Assembly: GCA_945889625.1 (NCBI GenBank)
Contig: CAMDCE010000002.1
Span: forward strand, 124,001 to 188,000
Length of the DNA stretch: 64,000 nt
Source: Asaia bogorensis
Lineage (GTDB): Bacteria > Pseudomonadota > Alphaproteobacteria > Reyranellales > Reyranellaceae
Direction of reading: 5' to 3'
A program made the translations under genes and the position numbers. Positions 17,661 to 26,335 of this stretch are shown one piece after another. Numbering within the stretch: the first letter of the stretch is position 1; every line of letters begins with the position of its first letter. The notes under the pieces are model-generated. The model saw nothing but the letters and a program-made list of their open reading frames with translations. It ran no database searches and was not told the DNA's origin.

Positions 17661-18830
17661 TCAGTCCCTACACGCCCACTCCACCATGCGTCGCATGAAG
17701 TCCTCGCAGGCGCCGATCTGCGAGGCGAGCAGGAATTCGTTGGGCTGGTGCGCCTGGGCGATATCGCCCGGCCCGCACACTACGGTCGGCACACCGAGCA
17801 CCTTGCGGAAGATGCCGGCTTCGGTGCCGTAGACCACGCTGCCCACCGTGTTGGAGCCCGACCAGTTCGCGGCCAGCACCTTGGCGTCCTCGTTGCCTTC
17901 CGGCGAAAAGGCGGGCGTCGAGGACCGCAGCACGGTCTCGATGGTGGCCGCCGGATGCTTGGCTTTCATCTTGGGCAGCAGCTCTTCCTTCAGCCATGTC
18001 AGCGCCCGCTCGCCCAACCCGTCGATCGGCTTTCCGGGCAGCTCGCGGTAACCCCACAGCACTTCGCATTCACGCGCCAGGATGTTGCCCGCCGTGCCGC
18101 CGACGATGGTGCCAACATTGAACGTCGCGGCGGCCGGCATGAACTCGCTGTCCCGGGGGGCCGCCGCCTCGAGCTCGTCCTGTACCTGGTTGAGATAGTG
18201 GACGAACTCGCCGGCGAAGTGGATGGCGCTGACGCCGAGATGGGTCATCGAGGAATGCGCCTCGAAGCCGGTGAACTTGGTGATGTAGATCTGCGCGCCC
18301 TTGTGGGCATGCACGACCGTCATCATGGTCGGCTCGCCGATGATGATGGCGCGCGGGCGCGGCACTTCGGCCGCCATGCGCGCGGCAAGTTCATGCGCGC
18401 CAATGCACCCCACCTCCTCGTCATAGGACAGCGCGAAGTGGATCGGTCTCTTGAGCTTGGCCTTCAGGAACTGCGGCAGCATGGCGAGCGCGATGGCGTA
18501 GAACGCCTTCATGTCGCAGGTGCCGCGGCCGTGATATTTTCCATCCTTCAAGGTCAGGGTCCACGGATCGGTATCCCAGGGTTGGCCGTCGACCGGCACG
18601 ACGTCGGTATGGCCAGAGAGGACCACGCCGTCCTTCACGTTCGGCCCCACGGTGGCGAACAGGTTGGCCTTCTTGCCGTCTTCGCTCGGCACGAGCTTGG
18701 ACGTCACACCGTGACCCTTCAGGTACTCCTGAACATACTCGATCAGCGCCAGGTTGGAATTGCGCGAGGTGGTGTCGAACGCCACCAGACGGCGCAGCAT
18801 TTCGACAGAGTCGACGATCTCTCCGGCCAT
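17661..18830 (-). CDS. argE: Acetylornithine deacetylase
   Basis: An M20-family metallopeptidase of 389 aa. The metal ligands are in SGHTDVVP and GRGTCDMK, and the catalytic/metal Glu pair is in SYDEEVGCIGA. A C-terminal conserved His is in the HQPNEFLL region. It would remove acetate from N-acetylornithine, linking to argD and argF at 5154-7271. Other M20 acylases such as succinyl-diaminopimelate desuccinylase look similar, but the length and the HxxNE context favour ArgE. Start ATG 18830. Confidence 0.88.
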   Translation of the reverse strand: MAGEIVDSVEMLRRLVAFDTTSRNSNLALIEYVQEYLKGHGVTSKLVPSEDGKKANLFATVGPNVKDGVVLSGHTDVVPVDGQPWDTDPWTLTLKDGKYHGRGTCDMKAFYAIALAMLPQFLKAKLKRPIHFALSYDEEVGCIGAHELAARMAAEVPRPRAIIIGEPTMMTVVHAHKGAQIYITKFTGFEAHSSMTHLGVSAIHFAGEFVHYLNQVQDELEAAAPRDSEFMPAAATFNVGTIVGGTAGNILARECEVLWGYRELPGKPIDGLGERALTWLKEELLPKMKAKHPAATIETVLRSSTPAFSPEGNEDAKVLAANWSGSNTVGSVVYGTEAGIFRKVLGVPTVVCGPGDIAQAHQPNEFLLASQIGACEDFMRRMVEWACRD

Positions 18831-18856
18831 GATACCCTTTTTGAAGTCAGACTAAA

Positions 18857-19483
18857 TCAGACGGACGTGCGACCGATCATGGTCAGGAATTCGCGGCGCG
18901 TCTCGCCGTTGTCGCGGAAGGCGCCGAGCATGCGGCTGGTCACCATGGTGACGTCGGACTTGTGCACGCCGCGCGTGGTCATGCACTGGTGCGCGGCCTC
19001 GACCACGACGGCGACGCCGCGCGGCTGCAGCACTTCCTGGAGCGTGTTGGCGATTTGCGCCGTCATCTTCTCCTGGATCTGCAGACGGTAGGCAAAGGCG
19101 TCGACCACGCGGGCGAGTTTGCTGATGCCGACCACGCGCTTGTCGGGCAGGTAGCCGACATGAACCTTGCCGATGATCGGTACCATGTGGTGCTCGCAGT
19201 GCGATTCGATGCGGATGTCGCGCAGCACCACGACCTCGTCGTAGCCCTCGACCTCCTCGAAAGTCCGCTGCAGCATGTCGCGCGGATCCTGGTCGTAGCC
19301 GGCAAAGAACTCCTCGTAGGAGCGCACGACGCGGTCGGGCGTCCCGGCCAGGCCCTCGCGCTCGGGATCGTCGCCAGCCCAGCGGATGAGCGTGCGCACC
19401 GCGGCTTCGGCTTCCTCGCGCGAGGGGCGCGCGAGGCCGGTGGCGAGCGAAACCATATCGCTCTTCTTCAGGATCCTGTTCAT
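18857..19483 (-). CDS. folE: GTP cyclohydrolase I
   Basis: A 208-aa enzyme forming dihydroneopterin triphosphate from GTP, first step of tetrahydrofolate synthesis. The zinc ligands are in SHCEHHMVP and in HQCMTTRGV, and the signature [30 protein letters not shown] stretch is intact, as are the C-terminal MLGAFRDN residues. Start ATG 19483. The gene stands between apaG and argE with short gaps, so it may be co-transcribed. No anomaly. Confidence 0.96.
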   Translation of the reverse strand: MNRILKKSDMVSLATGLARPSREEAEAAVRTLIRWAGDDPEREGLAGTPDRVVRSYEEFFAGYDQDPRDMLQRTFEEVEGYDEVVVLRDIRIESHCEHHMVPIIGKVHVGYLPDKRVVGISKLARVVDAFAYRLQIQEKMTAQIANTLQEVLQPRGVAVVVEAAHQCMTTRGVHKSDVTMVTSRMLGAFRDNGETRREFLTMIGRTSV

Positions 19484-19515
19484 CGGCGTTCCTTTTCGCG
19501 TGTCCGGACGCTGGC

Positions 19516-19908
19516 TCAGTTAAGCTGTCGCGATGCGGCCGGCGTGTCGAGCGAGAATGTCGGGATTTCGATGTCGAAATTCTCGCCCGTCTCGCTCACC
19601 ATTTGATAGGTCCCGGTCATGAAGCCCGACGATGTCGAAAGCGGGGTTCCCGAAGTGTACTCGAACACCTCGCCAGGTCGCAGCCGCGGCGTCTTGCCGA
19701 CCACACCCGGGCCCTTCACTTCCTGCAAACGGCCCAGCCCATCGGTGATCTTCCAGTGGCGCGAGCGCAACTGCACCGCGATATCGCCCTTGTTCTCGAT
19801 GCGGACTTGATAGGCCCAGACATACTGCGACTTGGCCGGATCCGACTGGTCGGGCAGATATTGCGGCCTCACGGTGACGAGAATGGCACGGGTTGTGGCG
19901 GTGTACAT
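19516..19908 (-). CDS. apaG: ApaG family protein
   Basis: A 130-aa beta-sandwich protein. Family features include [13 protein letters not shown], the turn [12 protein letters not shown] and the C-terminal [10 protein letters not shown]. ApaG proteins have been linked to Co/Mg homeostasis and to dinucleotide polyphosphate metabolism; the biochemical role is still unsettled. ATG 19908 is preceded by a GAGGGA ribosome site. The longer in-frame start at 19983 adds 25 residues not found in the family and was rejected. Confidence 0.93.
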   Translation of the reverse strand: MYTATTRAILVTVRPQYLPDQSDPAKSQYVWAYQVRIENKGDIAVQLRSRHWKITDGLGRLQEVKGPGVVGKTPRLRPGEVFEYTSGTPLSTSSGFMTGTYQMVSETGENFDIEIPTFSLDTPAASRQLN

Positions 19909-20007
19909 TGATCCCTCAGGTCCCCTGACATGGGATTTTCCCGCCAAAAGGTCAAATCGGGCAAGGGCCTCGCGCAAGGACAAGAGGCAGGCCAGGTGGC
20001 CGGCAAT

Positions 20008-20484
20008 TCAGATCGGAAAGAGCAGGCAGGTCGTGGTGCCGTGCGCCAGCAGTTTGCCGGAAGCGTCCATCAGCTTGCCCTCGGAAGTGGCGATGCGCGA
20101 GCCGACGTTGATCACCTTGCCCTCGGCGCGGACCTGTCCGGTCTTGTCGGTCATGGCGCGCACATAGTTGACCTTGATCTCGACCGTGGTGTAGCCGGTG
20201 CCGGTCTTGAGCGTGGTGTGAACGCAGCAACCCATCACCGAATCGAGCAGGGTGGCGGCGATGCCGCCGTGGACGCTGCCCAGCGGATTGTAGTGATCGA
20301 AGACCGGTTGGTAGGCGAAGACGACGCGGCCCCGTTCGACTTCGGTCAGCCAGATGCCCAGCGTCTTGCAGATCGGCGGCGCCGGCAGGCGGCCCGCCAC
20401 CATCTCGGTGAACAGGGCAAGCCCGTCCATTGTGCGCGCCTGCTCGAGCGGCACGACACCAACATTCATGTGGGGCGCATTCAT
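20008..20484 (-). CDS. PaaI-type hotdog-fold thioesterase
   Basis: A 158-aa acyl-CoA thioesterase of the hotdog fold. The characteristic HYNPLGSVHGGIAATLLDSVMG stretch (split here as HYNPLGSVHGG and ATLLDSVMG) contains the HGG and catalytic Asp. It probably hydrolyses an aryl- or acyl-CoA ester. It is divergent from a MarR regulator; the 240-bp gap holds two strong inverted repeats. Substrate unknown. Confidence 0.85.
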   Translation of the reverse strand: MNAPHMNVGVVPLEQARTMDGLALFTEMVAGRLPAPPICKTLGIWLTEVERGRVVFAYQPVFDHYNPLGSVHGGIAATLLDSVMGCCVHTTLKTGTGYTTVEIKVNYVRAMTDKTGQVRAEGKVINVGSRIATSEGKLMDASGKLLAHGTTTCLLFPI

Positions 20485-20503
20485 CGTCGGCTCCGTGGCT
20501 AGA

Positions 20504-20653
20504 GCATGTTCCGTCCGGCCTAGGCGCGTAAAACGCGCCGCGGGCGCGTAAACCCACCGCGATCAGCCGGACGGAACATGCCATTGAAGGAAATGCCTCG
20601 TATGACGCGTTTCCGGTCAACTGGAACCGATCCGCGGTTCCAGTTGACCGGAA
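20504..20653. repeat. Two tandem long inverted repeats in a divergent intergenic region
   Basis: Repeat A has 16-bp perfect arms (20504-20519 with 20566-20581) enclosing a 7-bp stem (20523-20529 with 20533-20539). Repeat B has 19-bp perfect arms (20611-20629 with 20635-20653) around a 5-nt loop. Neither is followed by a T-tract. Long perfect stems of this kind are typical of dispersed extragenic palindromes in alphaproteobacterial genomes. Their position between divergent genes (thioesterase and MarR) means they also sit in the promoter region. Confidence 0.85.
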
Positions 20654-20724
20654 GCCGCTCTAGTTTGAGTGCATATACACATTAAGGCTTTGCCCAGGCA
20701 AGCCACGGCAGTAGTCTCGCTGCC

Positions 20725-21171
20725 ATGCCGGCTCCTGCCCCGCTCCGCCTGTCGCCCGCCCAATGCACCTGCTTTCGCGTGCGCGGCGCGGCGCGGCGTG
20801 TCACCCAGATCTACAGTCGGCATCTCGCGTCGACGGGTCTGCGCATCTCGCAATTCTCCCTGCTGGGCTTCGTGATCGCGCGCGGGCCGATCACCATCGG
20901 CCAGCTCGCCGAGCTGGTCACCACCGATCGCACGACCTTGACGCGCAACCTGCGCCCGCTGCTGTCCTCGGGCGTGCTCGAGCGCGCTTCGGCTGGCGAC
21001 AGGCGGCGCCACGAGCTGGTCGCCACCCCGGCCGGCCGGGCGCTGTTCAAACGGGCTCTGCCGCTATGGAGTGCCGCCGAACAGGAGGTCCGCGCAGCGA
21101 TGGGGGCCAAGCTCACCGCCGATCTGCACGGCGCGCTCGACCGCTCGATGGAACGGCTCGCCACCCTCTAA
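20725..21171 (+). CDS. MarR-family transcriptional regulator
   Basis: A 148-aa winged-helix DNA-binding protein. The recognition region reads ITIGQLAELVTTDRTTLTRNLRPL and the wing carries ASAGDRRRHELVATPAG, the usual D-x-R-x-R-like MarR motif. The N-terminus includes CTCFRVRGAARRVTQIYSRHL; Cys residues there could sense oxidants or ligands. It is divergent from the thioesterase gene, its likeliest target. Confidence 0.9.
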   Translation: MPAPAPLRLSPAQCTCFRVRGAARRVTQIYSRHLASTGLRISQFSLLGFVIARGPITIGQLAELVTTDRTTLTRNLRPLLSSGVLERASAGDRRRHELVATPAGRALFKRALPLWSAAEQEVRAAMGAKLTADLHGALDRSMERLATL

Positions 21172-21181
21172 CTGCTACGCC

Positions 21182-21793
21182 CTAGCCGTTGGCGTCGAAG
21201 AAGCCATATTCCAGCTCCATGGCGCGGCGGTAGTTGACGCGCACGCTCTCTGTGTCGGTCGCATGCCGGTCGAGCAACGCCTCCAGCCCCTGGGCCAGCG
21301 CCTCGAAGCCGGGATCGGCATAGGTCTTGACCCATTCGCCATAAAGCGGCGCCACCATCGTGGCCGCCAGCGACTTGCCGAGAAAAGCGTAGAGCCGCAT
21401 GCAGGGCGTCATGGCGGCAATCGTCTCGCCGAGATTGCCGCGCCGCGCCGTCTCCAGCAGGAAATCGACATAGGCCTGCGTGGCGGCAATCGGGGTCACG
21501 CCGGTCAAGGCAACCTGCCAGCGCTTGGCGTAGGTCCCATGCAGCTTCAGTTCCTCGAGCACACCCGCGATCAGCTCGGCGAAGCCGAAGAGATCCTCGC
21601 GCGCCGTGCCGTTAGCGAGGCAGAAGGCATAGGCGCGCGCGAAGGCTTCGAGGAAATAGGCATCCTGGGCGACGTAACCCTTGAAGCAGTCGAGTGGTAG
21701 CGAGCCGTCACCCAGGCCGCGTACGAAATGGTGCGCAAAGATGCGTTCCGCCAGATCGGCGTTGGCTTTCCACAGCGTGCGCGCGAGCGACAC
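21182..21793 (-). CDS. tenA: TenA-family aminopyrimidine aminohydrolase
   Basis: A 203-aa all-helical TenA/thiaminase II protein. The catalytic cysteine is C131 in AMTPCMRLY; an acidic residue in YVAQDAYFL and the C-terminal E-Y-G-F-F motif are also conserved. TenA salvages the pyrimidine half of thiamine from degraded thiamine. It starts 6 bp after the stop of metZ, so it is in the same transcript and under the same SAM-II control, an unusual coupling of thiamine salvage to methionine status. Confidence 0.88.
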   Translation of the reverse strand: MSLARTLWKANADLAERIFAHHFVRGLGDGSLPLDCFKGYVAQDAYFLEAFARAYAFCLANGTAREDLFGFAELIAGVLEELKLHGTYAKRWQVALTGVTPIAATQAYVDFLLETARRGNLGETIAAMTPCMRLYAFLGKSLAATMVAPLYGEWVKTYADPGFEALAQGLEALLDRHATDTESVRVNYRRAMELEYGFFDANG

Positions 21794-21799
21794 GGAGGT

Positions 21800-23026
21800 T
21801 CAGCCGCCGAGCGCCTGCACCAGGTCGGCGATGATGTCCTCAACGTCCTCCAGCCCGACCGAAATGCGTACCGTCCCGTCGCCGATGCCGAGCTTGGCCC
21901 GCTCCTCGGCGCCGATGCGCATGTGCGTCGTGGTCGCGGGGTGGGTGACCAGGCTCTTGGCGTCGCCCAGGTTGTTGGATATGTCGACCAGCTTCAGGCG
22001 GTTCAACGTCTCGAACGCCGCCCACTTGCCGGCTTTGAGGTCGAAGGTGACGACGCCGCCGGCGCCCGACATCTGCTTCATGGCGAGCTTGTGCTGCGGA
22101 TGATCGCTGCGGCCGGGATAGAGCACGCGCGAAATGGCGGGATGGCCGGCAAGGGCGTCGGCCACACGGGCAGCGTTGGCGCAGTGGCGATCGATCCTGA
22201 GGCCAAGCGTTTCCATGCCCTTCAGGAGCACCCAGGCGTTGAACGGGCTGAGCGAGGGGCCGGTGTTGCGCGTGATCGGCTGCAGCTTCTCAAGGATGAA
22301 CTCCTTCGTCCCCAGCACCGCGCCGCCCAACGTGCGGCCCTGACCGTCGATGTACTTGGTGGCGGAGTGCACGACGATATCGGCGCCGAACTCAAGCGGC
22401 CGCTGCAGCATCGGCGTGGCGAAAGCGTTGTCGAGCACGACCTGGGCGCCGGCCTTGTGCGCCATGTCGCACACCGCCTTGATGTCGACGATGTCGAGCA
22501 TCGGGTTGGACGGCGACTCGAACAGCACGGCCTGTGCCGGCTTGGATAGCGCCTTCTCCCATTGCCTGAGATCGCCGCCGTCGACGAATTCGCCCTTGAT
22601 GCCGTACTTGGGCAGGAGCTCGGCCACGATGTAGTGGCACGAGCCGAAGAGTTGGCGCGCCGCCACGATACGATCGCCCGCCTTCAGCAGCGCCAGCAAC
22701 GTGAAAAACACCGCTGACATGCCGGTCGAGGTGGCTCGGCAGGCTTCGGCGCCTTCGAGGCCGGCGAGCCGGTTCTCGAACATGGTGACGGTGGGATTGC
22801 CGAAGCGCGAATATTGGTAGTGGTCGCTGGTCGCCTTGAAGGTCGCTTCCGCTTCCTCGGCACTCGCATAGGCGTAGCCCGAGGTCAGGAAAAGCGCCTC
22901 CGAAGTCTCGTCGAAGTTGGTGCGGACCTGGCCGCCGCGCACCGCGCGGGTCTGCGGCCGCCAGTTGGCGCCCGACTTGGCCGCAGGTGCGCTCGTCCCG
23001 CCCGCCTTCTTGATCACTCCGTCCAT
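21800..23026 (-). CDS. metZ: O-succinylhomoserine sulfhydrylase
   Basis: A Cys/Met-metabolism PLP enzyme of 408 aa that makes homocysteine from O-succinyl- (or O-acetyl-) homoserine and sulfide. The PLP lysine is K224 in HSATKYIDGQG; SRFGNPT and LDNAFATP are family hallmarks. ATG 23026 follows an AGAGGAGAGG site; the open frame continues to 23116 but that part overlaps the leader terminator. The 5' leader carries a promoter, SAM-II riboswitch and terminator, so expression should fall when S-adenosylmethionine is plentiful. Confidence 0.93.
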   Translation of the reverse strand: MDGVIKKAGGTSAPAAKSGANWRPQTRAVRGGQVRTNFDETSEALFLTSGYAYASAEEAEATFKATSDHYQYSRFGNPTVTMFENRLAGLEGAEACRATSTGMSAVFFTLLALLKAGDRIVAARQLFGSCHYIVAELLPKYGIKGEFVDGGDLRQWEKALSKPAQAVLFESPSNPMLDIVDIKAVCDMAHKAGAQVVLDNAFATPMLQRPLEFGADIVVHSATKYIDGQGRTLGGAVLGTKEFILEKLQPITRNTGPSLSPFNAWVLLKGMETLGLRIDRHCANAARVADALAGHPAISRVLYPGRSDHPQHKLAMKQMSGAGGVVTFDLKAGKWAAFETLNRLKLVDISNNLGDAKSLVTHPATTTHMRIGAEERAKLGIGDGTVRISVGLEDVEDIIADLVQALGG

Positions 23027-23078
23027 CGCCCCTCTCCTCTGCGCGTTCGCCCTCTGCGCGTTTGCATAGCGCACAACG

Positions 23079-23113
23079 AAAAAGCCCCCGACCGGAAGGG
23101 CGGGGGCTTTTTT
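23079..23113 (-). terminator. Intrinsic terminator in the metZ leader
   Basis: On the minus strand, a GCCCCCG/CGGGGGC stem flanked by A and T runs is followed by TTTTT. It lies directly downstream of the SAM-II aptamer (23119-23178) and upstream of the metZ start. It is well placed as the riboswitch expression platform, though the aptamer 3' end and terminator do not obviously share pairing bases. Confidence 0.8.
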
Positions 23114-23118
23114 CAAAG

Positions 23119-23178
23119 CGCTCCGACCTTTTAGCGAGGATTAACGTGGTCGCAAGCCGGTCGGCCCAAATTCCACGA
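23119..23178 (-). ncRNA. SAM-II riboswitch
   Basis: Read on the minus strand this has the compact H-type pseudoknot of SAM-II. Helix P1 pairs CGTGG (plus 23173-23177) with CCACG (23145-23149). P2 pairs CCGACC (23159-23164) with GGTCGG (23123-23128). The conserved single-stranded elements CGGCTTGC and GCTAAAA are in place. SAM-II is known from alphaproteobacteria upstream of metA/metZ-type genes, as here. Recognition is by memory of the consensus, not by a covariance search. Confidence 0.85.
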
Positions 23179-23187
23179 AGAAATGCT

Positions 23188-23216
23188 TCTATAGAAGCGT
23201 CTCCGTGAAAGTGCAA
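23188..23216 (-). promoter_or_regulatory. Predicted sigma-70 promoter of metZ
   Basis: On the minus strand TTGCAC (plus 23211-23216) and TATAGA (23188-23193) are separated by 17 bp. Transcription would start near 23181, just ahead of the riboswitch. The -10 lies within a perfect 14-bp palindrome GCTTCTATAGAAGC (23185-23198), which could also be an operator. Confidence 0.65.
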
Positions 23217-23230
23217 GTCGATTTCTGGTC

Positions 23231-24916
23231 TTAATGTTTCTTGGCCAGGGCCTGCTCGCGGAGCTTGGTGAGCGTGATGCGCGAGGTCAGTGCCTCCGGA
23301 TCGGTCTTCACATGGATGATGGCGGGCTTGGCCGCCGCCAGCGCGCGTTCGAAGGCCGCCTCGAACTGGGCGGTGGCCTCGACCGTCTCGCCGTGACCGC
23401 CGAAGGCGCGGGCGTAGGCGGCGAAGTCGGGGTTCTTGAGCTCGGTGCCGTAGACGCGCGTCGGATACTCGCGCTCCTGATGCATGCGGATGGTGCCGAA
23501 CATGCCGTTGTCGACGACCACGACCACGATATTCGCGCCATGCTGGACCGCTGTCCCGAATTCCTGGCCGTTCATCAGGAAGCAGCCGTCACCCGCCAGC
23601 GACACCACCATCCGGTTGGGCTGGGCGATCTTGGCGGCAACCGCCGCCGGCACACCGTAGCCCATGGCGCCGCTGGTCGGCGCGAGCTGGGTCTTGAAGC
23701 CGCGATACTGGAAGAAGCGGTGCAGGAAGGCGGCGTAGTTGCCGGCGCCGTTGGTGACAATGGCGTCGTCCGGCAGGCGCTTGTTCAGCCAGGCGATGAC
23801 CTCGCCCAGGTTCACCGTACCGGGTAGCGGCCCCGGCTTGATGTTGTCGAGATATTCGGCGTGGCCTGCAGCGACGCCTGCCTTCCAGCGCTTGCCGTCG
23901 ACCGGCTTCATCGCGCGGGCCGCCGCGGCGAAGTTCGCCATGCCGCTGTTGATCGGCAGGGTCGCTTGGTAGACGCGGCCGAGTTCCTCGGCGCCGGCAT
24001 GGACATGGATAAGCTTCTGCTTGGGCACCGGCAGGTCGAACAGCGTGTAGCCGCCGGTCGTGGCCTCGCCGAGCCGGGGGCCGATCGCCACGACGAGGTC
24101 GCACTCCTTGATACGCTTGCCGAGTGCCGGACCGACGCCGACACCGAGATCGCCAACATAGTTGGGATGCCGGTTGTCCAAGAGGTCCTGGTTGCGGAAC
24201 GACGCGCACACCGGCAGGTCGTTGACCTCGATGAAGGCACGGATGTCGGCGCACGCATCGGCACTCCAGCCGCCGCCGCCCAGGATCACCATAGGCTTCT
24301 CTGCCGCTTCGAGCAGCGCGCGAAAGCTCGTCATGTCGGCGACCGACGGCGCACCGCGCGAGATGCGGTAGGGGCCGGCATCGGCCACCTCGACTTCGTC
24401 GGTCAGCATGTCCTCGGGCAGCGCCAGCACGACGGGGCCCGGCCGGCCGTTCAGCGCGGTGTGAAAGGCCTGGCTCACCAGCTCGGGGATGCGCCGCGCA
24501 TCCTCGATCTGCGTCACCCACTTGGCCATCTGGCCAAACATGCGGCGGTAGTCGATCTCCTGGAACGCCTCGCGGTCGGTGGTTTCGCGCGCCACCTGCC
24601 CGACCAACAGGATCATGGGCGTCGAATCCTGGAAGCCGGTATGCAATCCGATACTGGCATTGGTGGCACCGGGTCCCCGGGTGACGAAGCAGATGCCGGG
24701 TTTGCCGGTGAGCTTGCCGTAGGCCTCGGCCATGTTGGCCGCCCCGCCCTCCTGGCGGCAGATGATGTAGCGCAGCGAGTTGCGCTGAGCGTAAAGCGCG
24801 TCGAGTGCCGCGAGATAGCTCTCGCCCGGCACACCGAAGATGGTGTCGGCGCCGTGAATGCGCAGCTGGTCGATCAGAACCTGCGCGCCACTGCGGCGGG
24901 GATATGCGGTCGCCAT
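23231..24916 (-). CDS. Thiamine diphosphate-dependent enzyme, acetolactate synthase-like
   Basis: A 561-aa three-domain ThDP enzyme (PYR, central FAD/DHS-like, PP). The catalytic Glu is in RQEGGAANMAEAYG near residue 55, and the PP-domain metal motif runs GDGCFLMNGQEFGTA to VVDN. Decarboxylases, ligases and acetolactate synthases share this architecture; the lack of an adjacent ilvH/ilvN subunit suggests a catabolic or orphan enzyme. NIPSNAP protein gene lies 9 bp upstream and is probably co-transcribed. The next genes downstream (metZ) have their own promoter. Confidence 0.85.
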   Translation of the reverse strand: MATAYPRRSGAQVLIDQLRIHGADTIFGVPGESYLAALDALYAQRNSLRYIICRQEGGAANMAEAYGKLTGKPGICFVTRGPGATNASIGLHTGFQDSTPMILLVGQVARETTDREAFQEIDYRRMFGQMAKWVTQIEDARRIPELVSQAFHTALNGRPGPVVLALPEDMLTDEVEVADAGPYRISRGAPSVADMTSFRALLEAAEKPMVILGGGGWSADACADIRAFIEVNDLPVCASFRNQDLLDNRHPNYVGDLGVGVGPALGKRIKECDLVVAIGPRLGEATTGGYTLFDLPVPKQKLIHVHAGAEELGRVYQATLPINSGMANFAAAARAMKPVDGKRWKAGVAAGHAEYLDNIKPGPLPGTVNLGEVIAWLNKRLPDDAIVTNGAGNYAAFLHRFFQYRGFKTQLAPTSGAMGYGVPAAVAAKIAQPNRMVVSLAGDGCFLMNGQEFGTAVQHGANIVVVVVDNGMFGTIRMHQEREYPTRVYGTELKNPDFAAYARAFGGHGETVEATAQFEAAFERALAAAKPAIIHVKTDPEALTSRITLTKLREQALAKKH

Positions 24917-24925
24917 GTTTTTCCC

Positions 24926-25240
24926 TTACTTCGTGGGTGAGAAGCTCGTCGGCACCAATATCTTGTTGTTCATGTGCTTCATATATTCTCGGCTCTTCTG
25001 CAAATAAGCCTGCCATGCCGGGTCTGCAGCCATCGCGGCGCGGCGCTTGGTGCGGTCGGCGAGGTCTTGATAGCCCCAGATATGCACGATCTCATTTACG
25101 TTACCGACCTCAGTCGTGAAGTAGCCGACCGGTTTGCCGAGATGCTTGGTCTGCACCGGCAGGCCCTCTTTTTCGTAGAGAGCAAGAAAGTCGCGCAACC
25201 TTCCCGGCTGCAGTTCGTAGGTGCGATGGTCGACGATCAT
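24926..25240 (-). CDS. NIPSNAP family protein
   Basis: A 104-aa dimeric alpha/beta-barrel-type protein. It starts MIVDHRTYELQPGRL and contains GYFTTEVGNVNEIVHIWGYQDL, typical of NIPSNAP proteins, whose biochemical role in bacteria is not settled. The in-frame extension upstream to 25399 lacks family similarity; ATG 25240 has a GGAGGGAA site before it. Placed immediately before the ThDP enzyme, with which it may act in one pathway. Confidence 0.85.
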   Translation of the reverse strand: MIVDHRTYELQPGRLRDFLALYEKEGLPVQTKHLGKPVGYFTTEVGNVNEIVHIWGYQDLADRTKRRAAMAADPAWQAYLQKSREYMKHMNNKILVPTSFSPTK

Positions 25241-25540
25241 AAGTTCCCTCCAATTTCTGTGACGATTGTGTGGCTTGGCCGGCGCGATCTCAACACCCCC
25301 GACCGCCCGAGGGTGCTGCTGTGGACTCAGCGCGGGAATCAGCGCATAAATGCTGCATTGCGACACTGGTCGAAGAGCATCATCACGAGTCTTCAGCAAA
25401 GTCGCGGAGCGAGATACCGGTCAACGTCTTCCCGTGAGCTTCTTGGTCATCCGTCAAAAGTTAACGAAACGCTGGGACGCAACTGTCCAGCAAGCGCTCG
25501 CCGGACTCCGCTCAACCCTTCCTCCAGCCCAGAGCCTTGA
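25241..25540. other. 300-bp intergenic region between divergent genes
   Basis: No gene or recognisable RNA is seen. It must hold the promoter of the NIPSNAP/ThDP operon on the minus strand and the promoter and long leader of the RNA-binding protein on the plus strand. The leader is less G/C-rich near 25450-25475. I found no cold-shock-type conserved element that I could name. Confidence 0.5.
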
Positions 25541-26233
<693 letters not shown>

Positions 26234-26253
26234 ACAGTAGAATTCATCGATAG

Positions 26254-26280
26254 AAACGCCGGGGTTTTCCCCGGCGTTTT
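26254..26280 (+). terminator. Intrinsic terminator of the RRM gene
   Basis: AAACGCCGGGG, loop TTTT, CCCCGGCGTTT is a perfect 11-bp stem ending in a short T run. It is 20 bp after the RRM stop codon. The stem is symmetrical enough to work on both strands. Confidence 0.85.
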
Positions 26281-26335
26281 AGTTTGCGCCCGCTGCTGCG
26301 ATGCTATGCTGCCCTCCTCTCTCGAGGAGGCGGGC

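Noticed and set aside
20008..20027. Sequence resembling a sequencing-adapter end (GCTCTTTCCGATCT on the minus strand)
   Set aside because: It has an extra T relative to the adapter and encodes a normal thioesterase C-terminus with its stop codon, so it is coincidence.
12884..20653. Palindromic repeats as CRISPR units
   Set aside because: No regular repeat-spacer pattern and no cas genes; the arms differ between sites.
21794..21800. Possible TPP riboswitch before tenA
   Set aside because: Only 6 bp separate metZ and tenA; no room for an aptamer.
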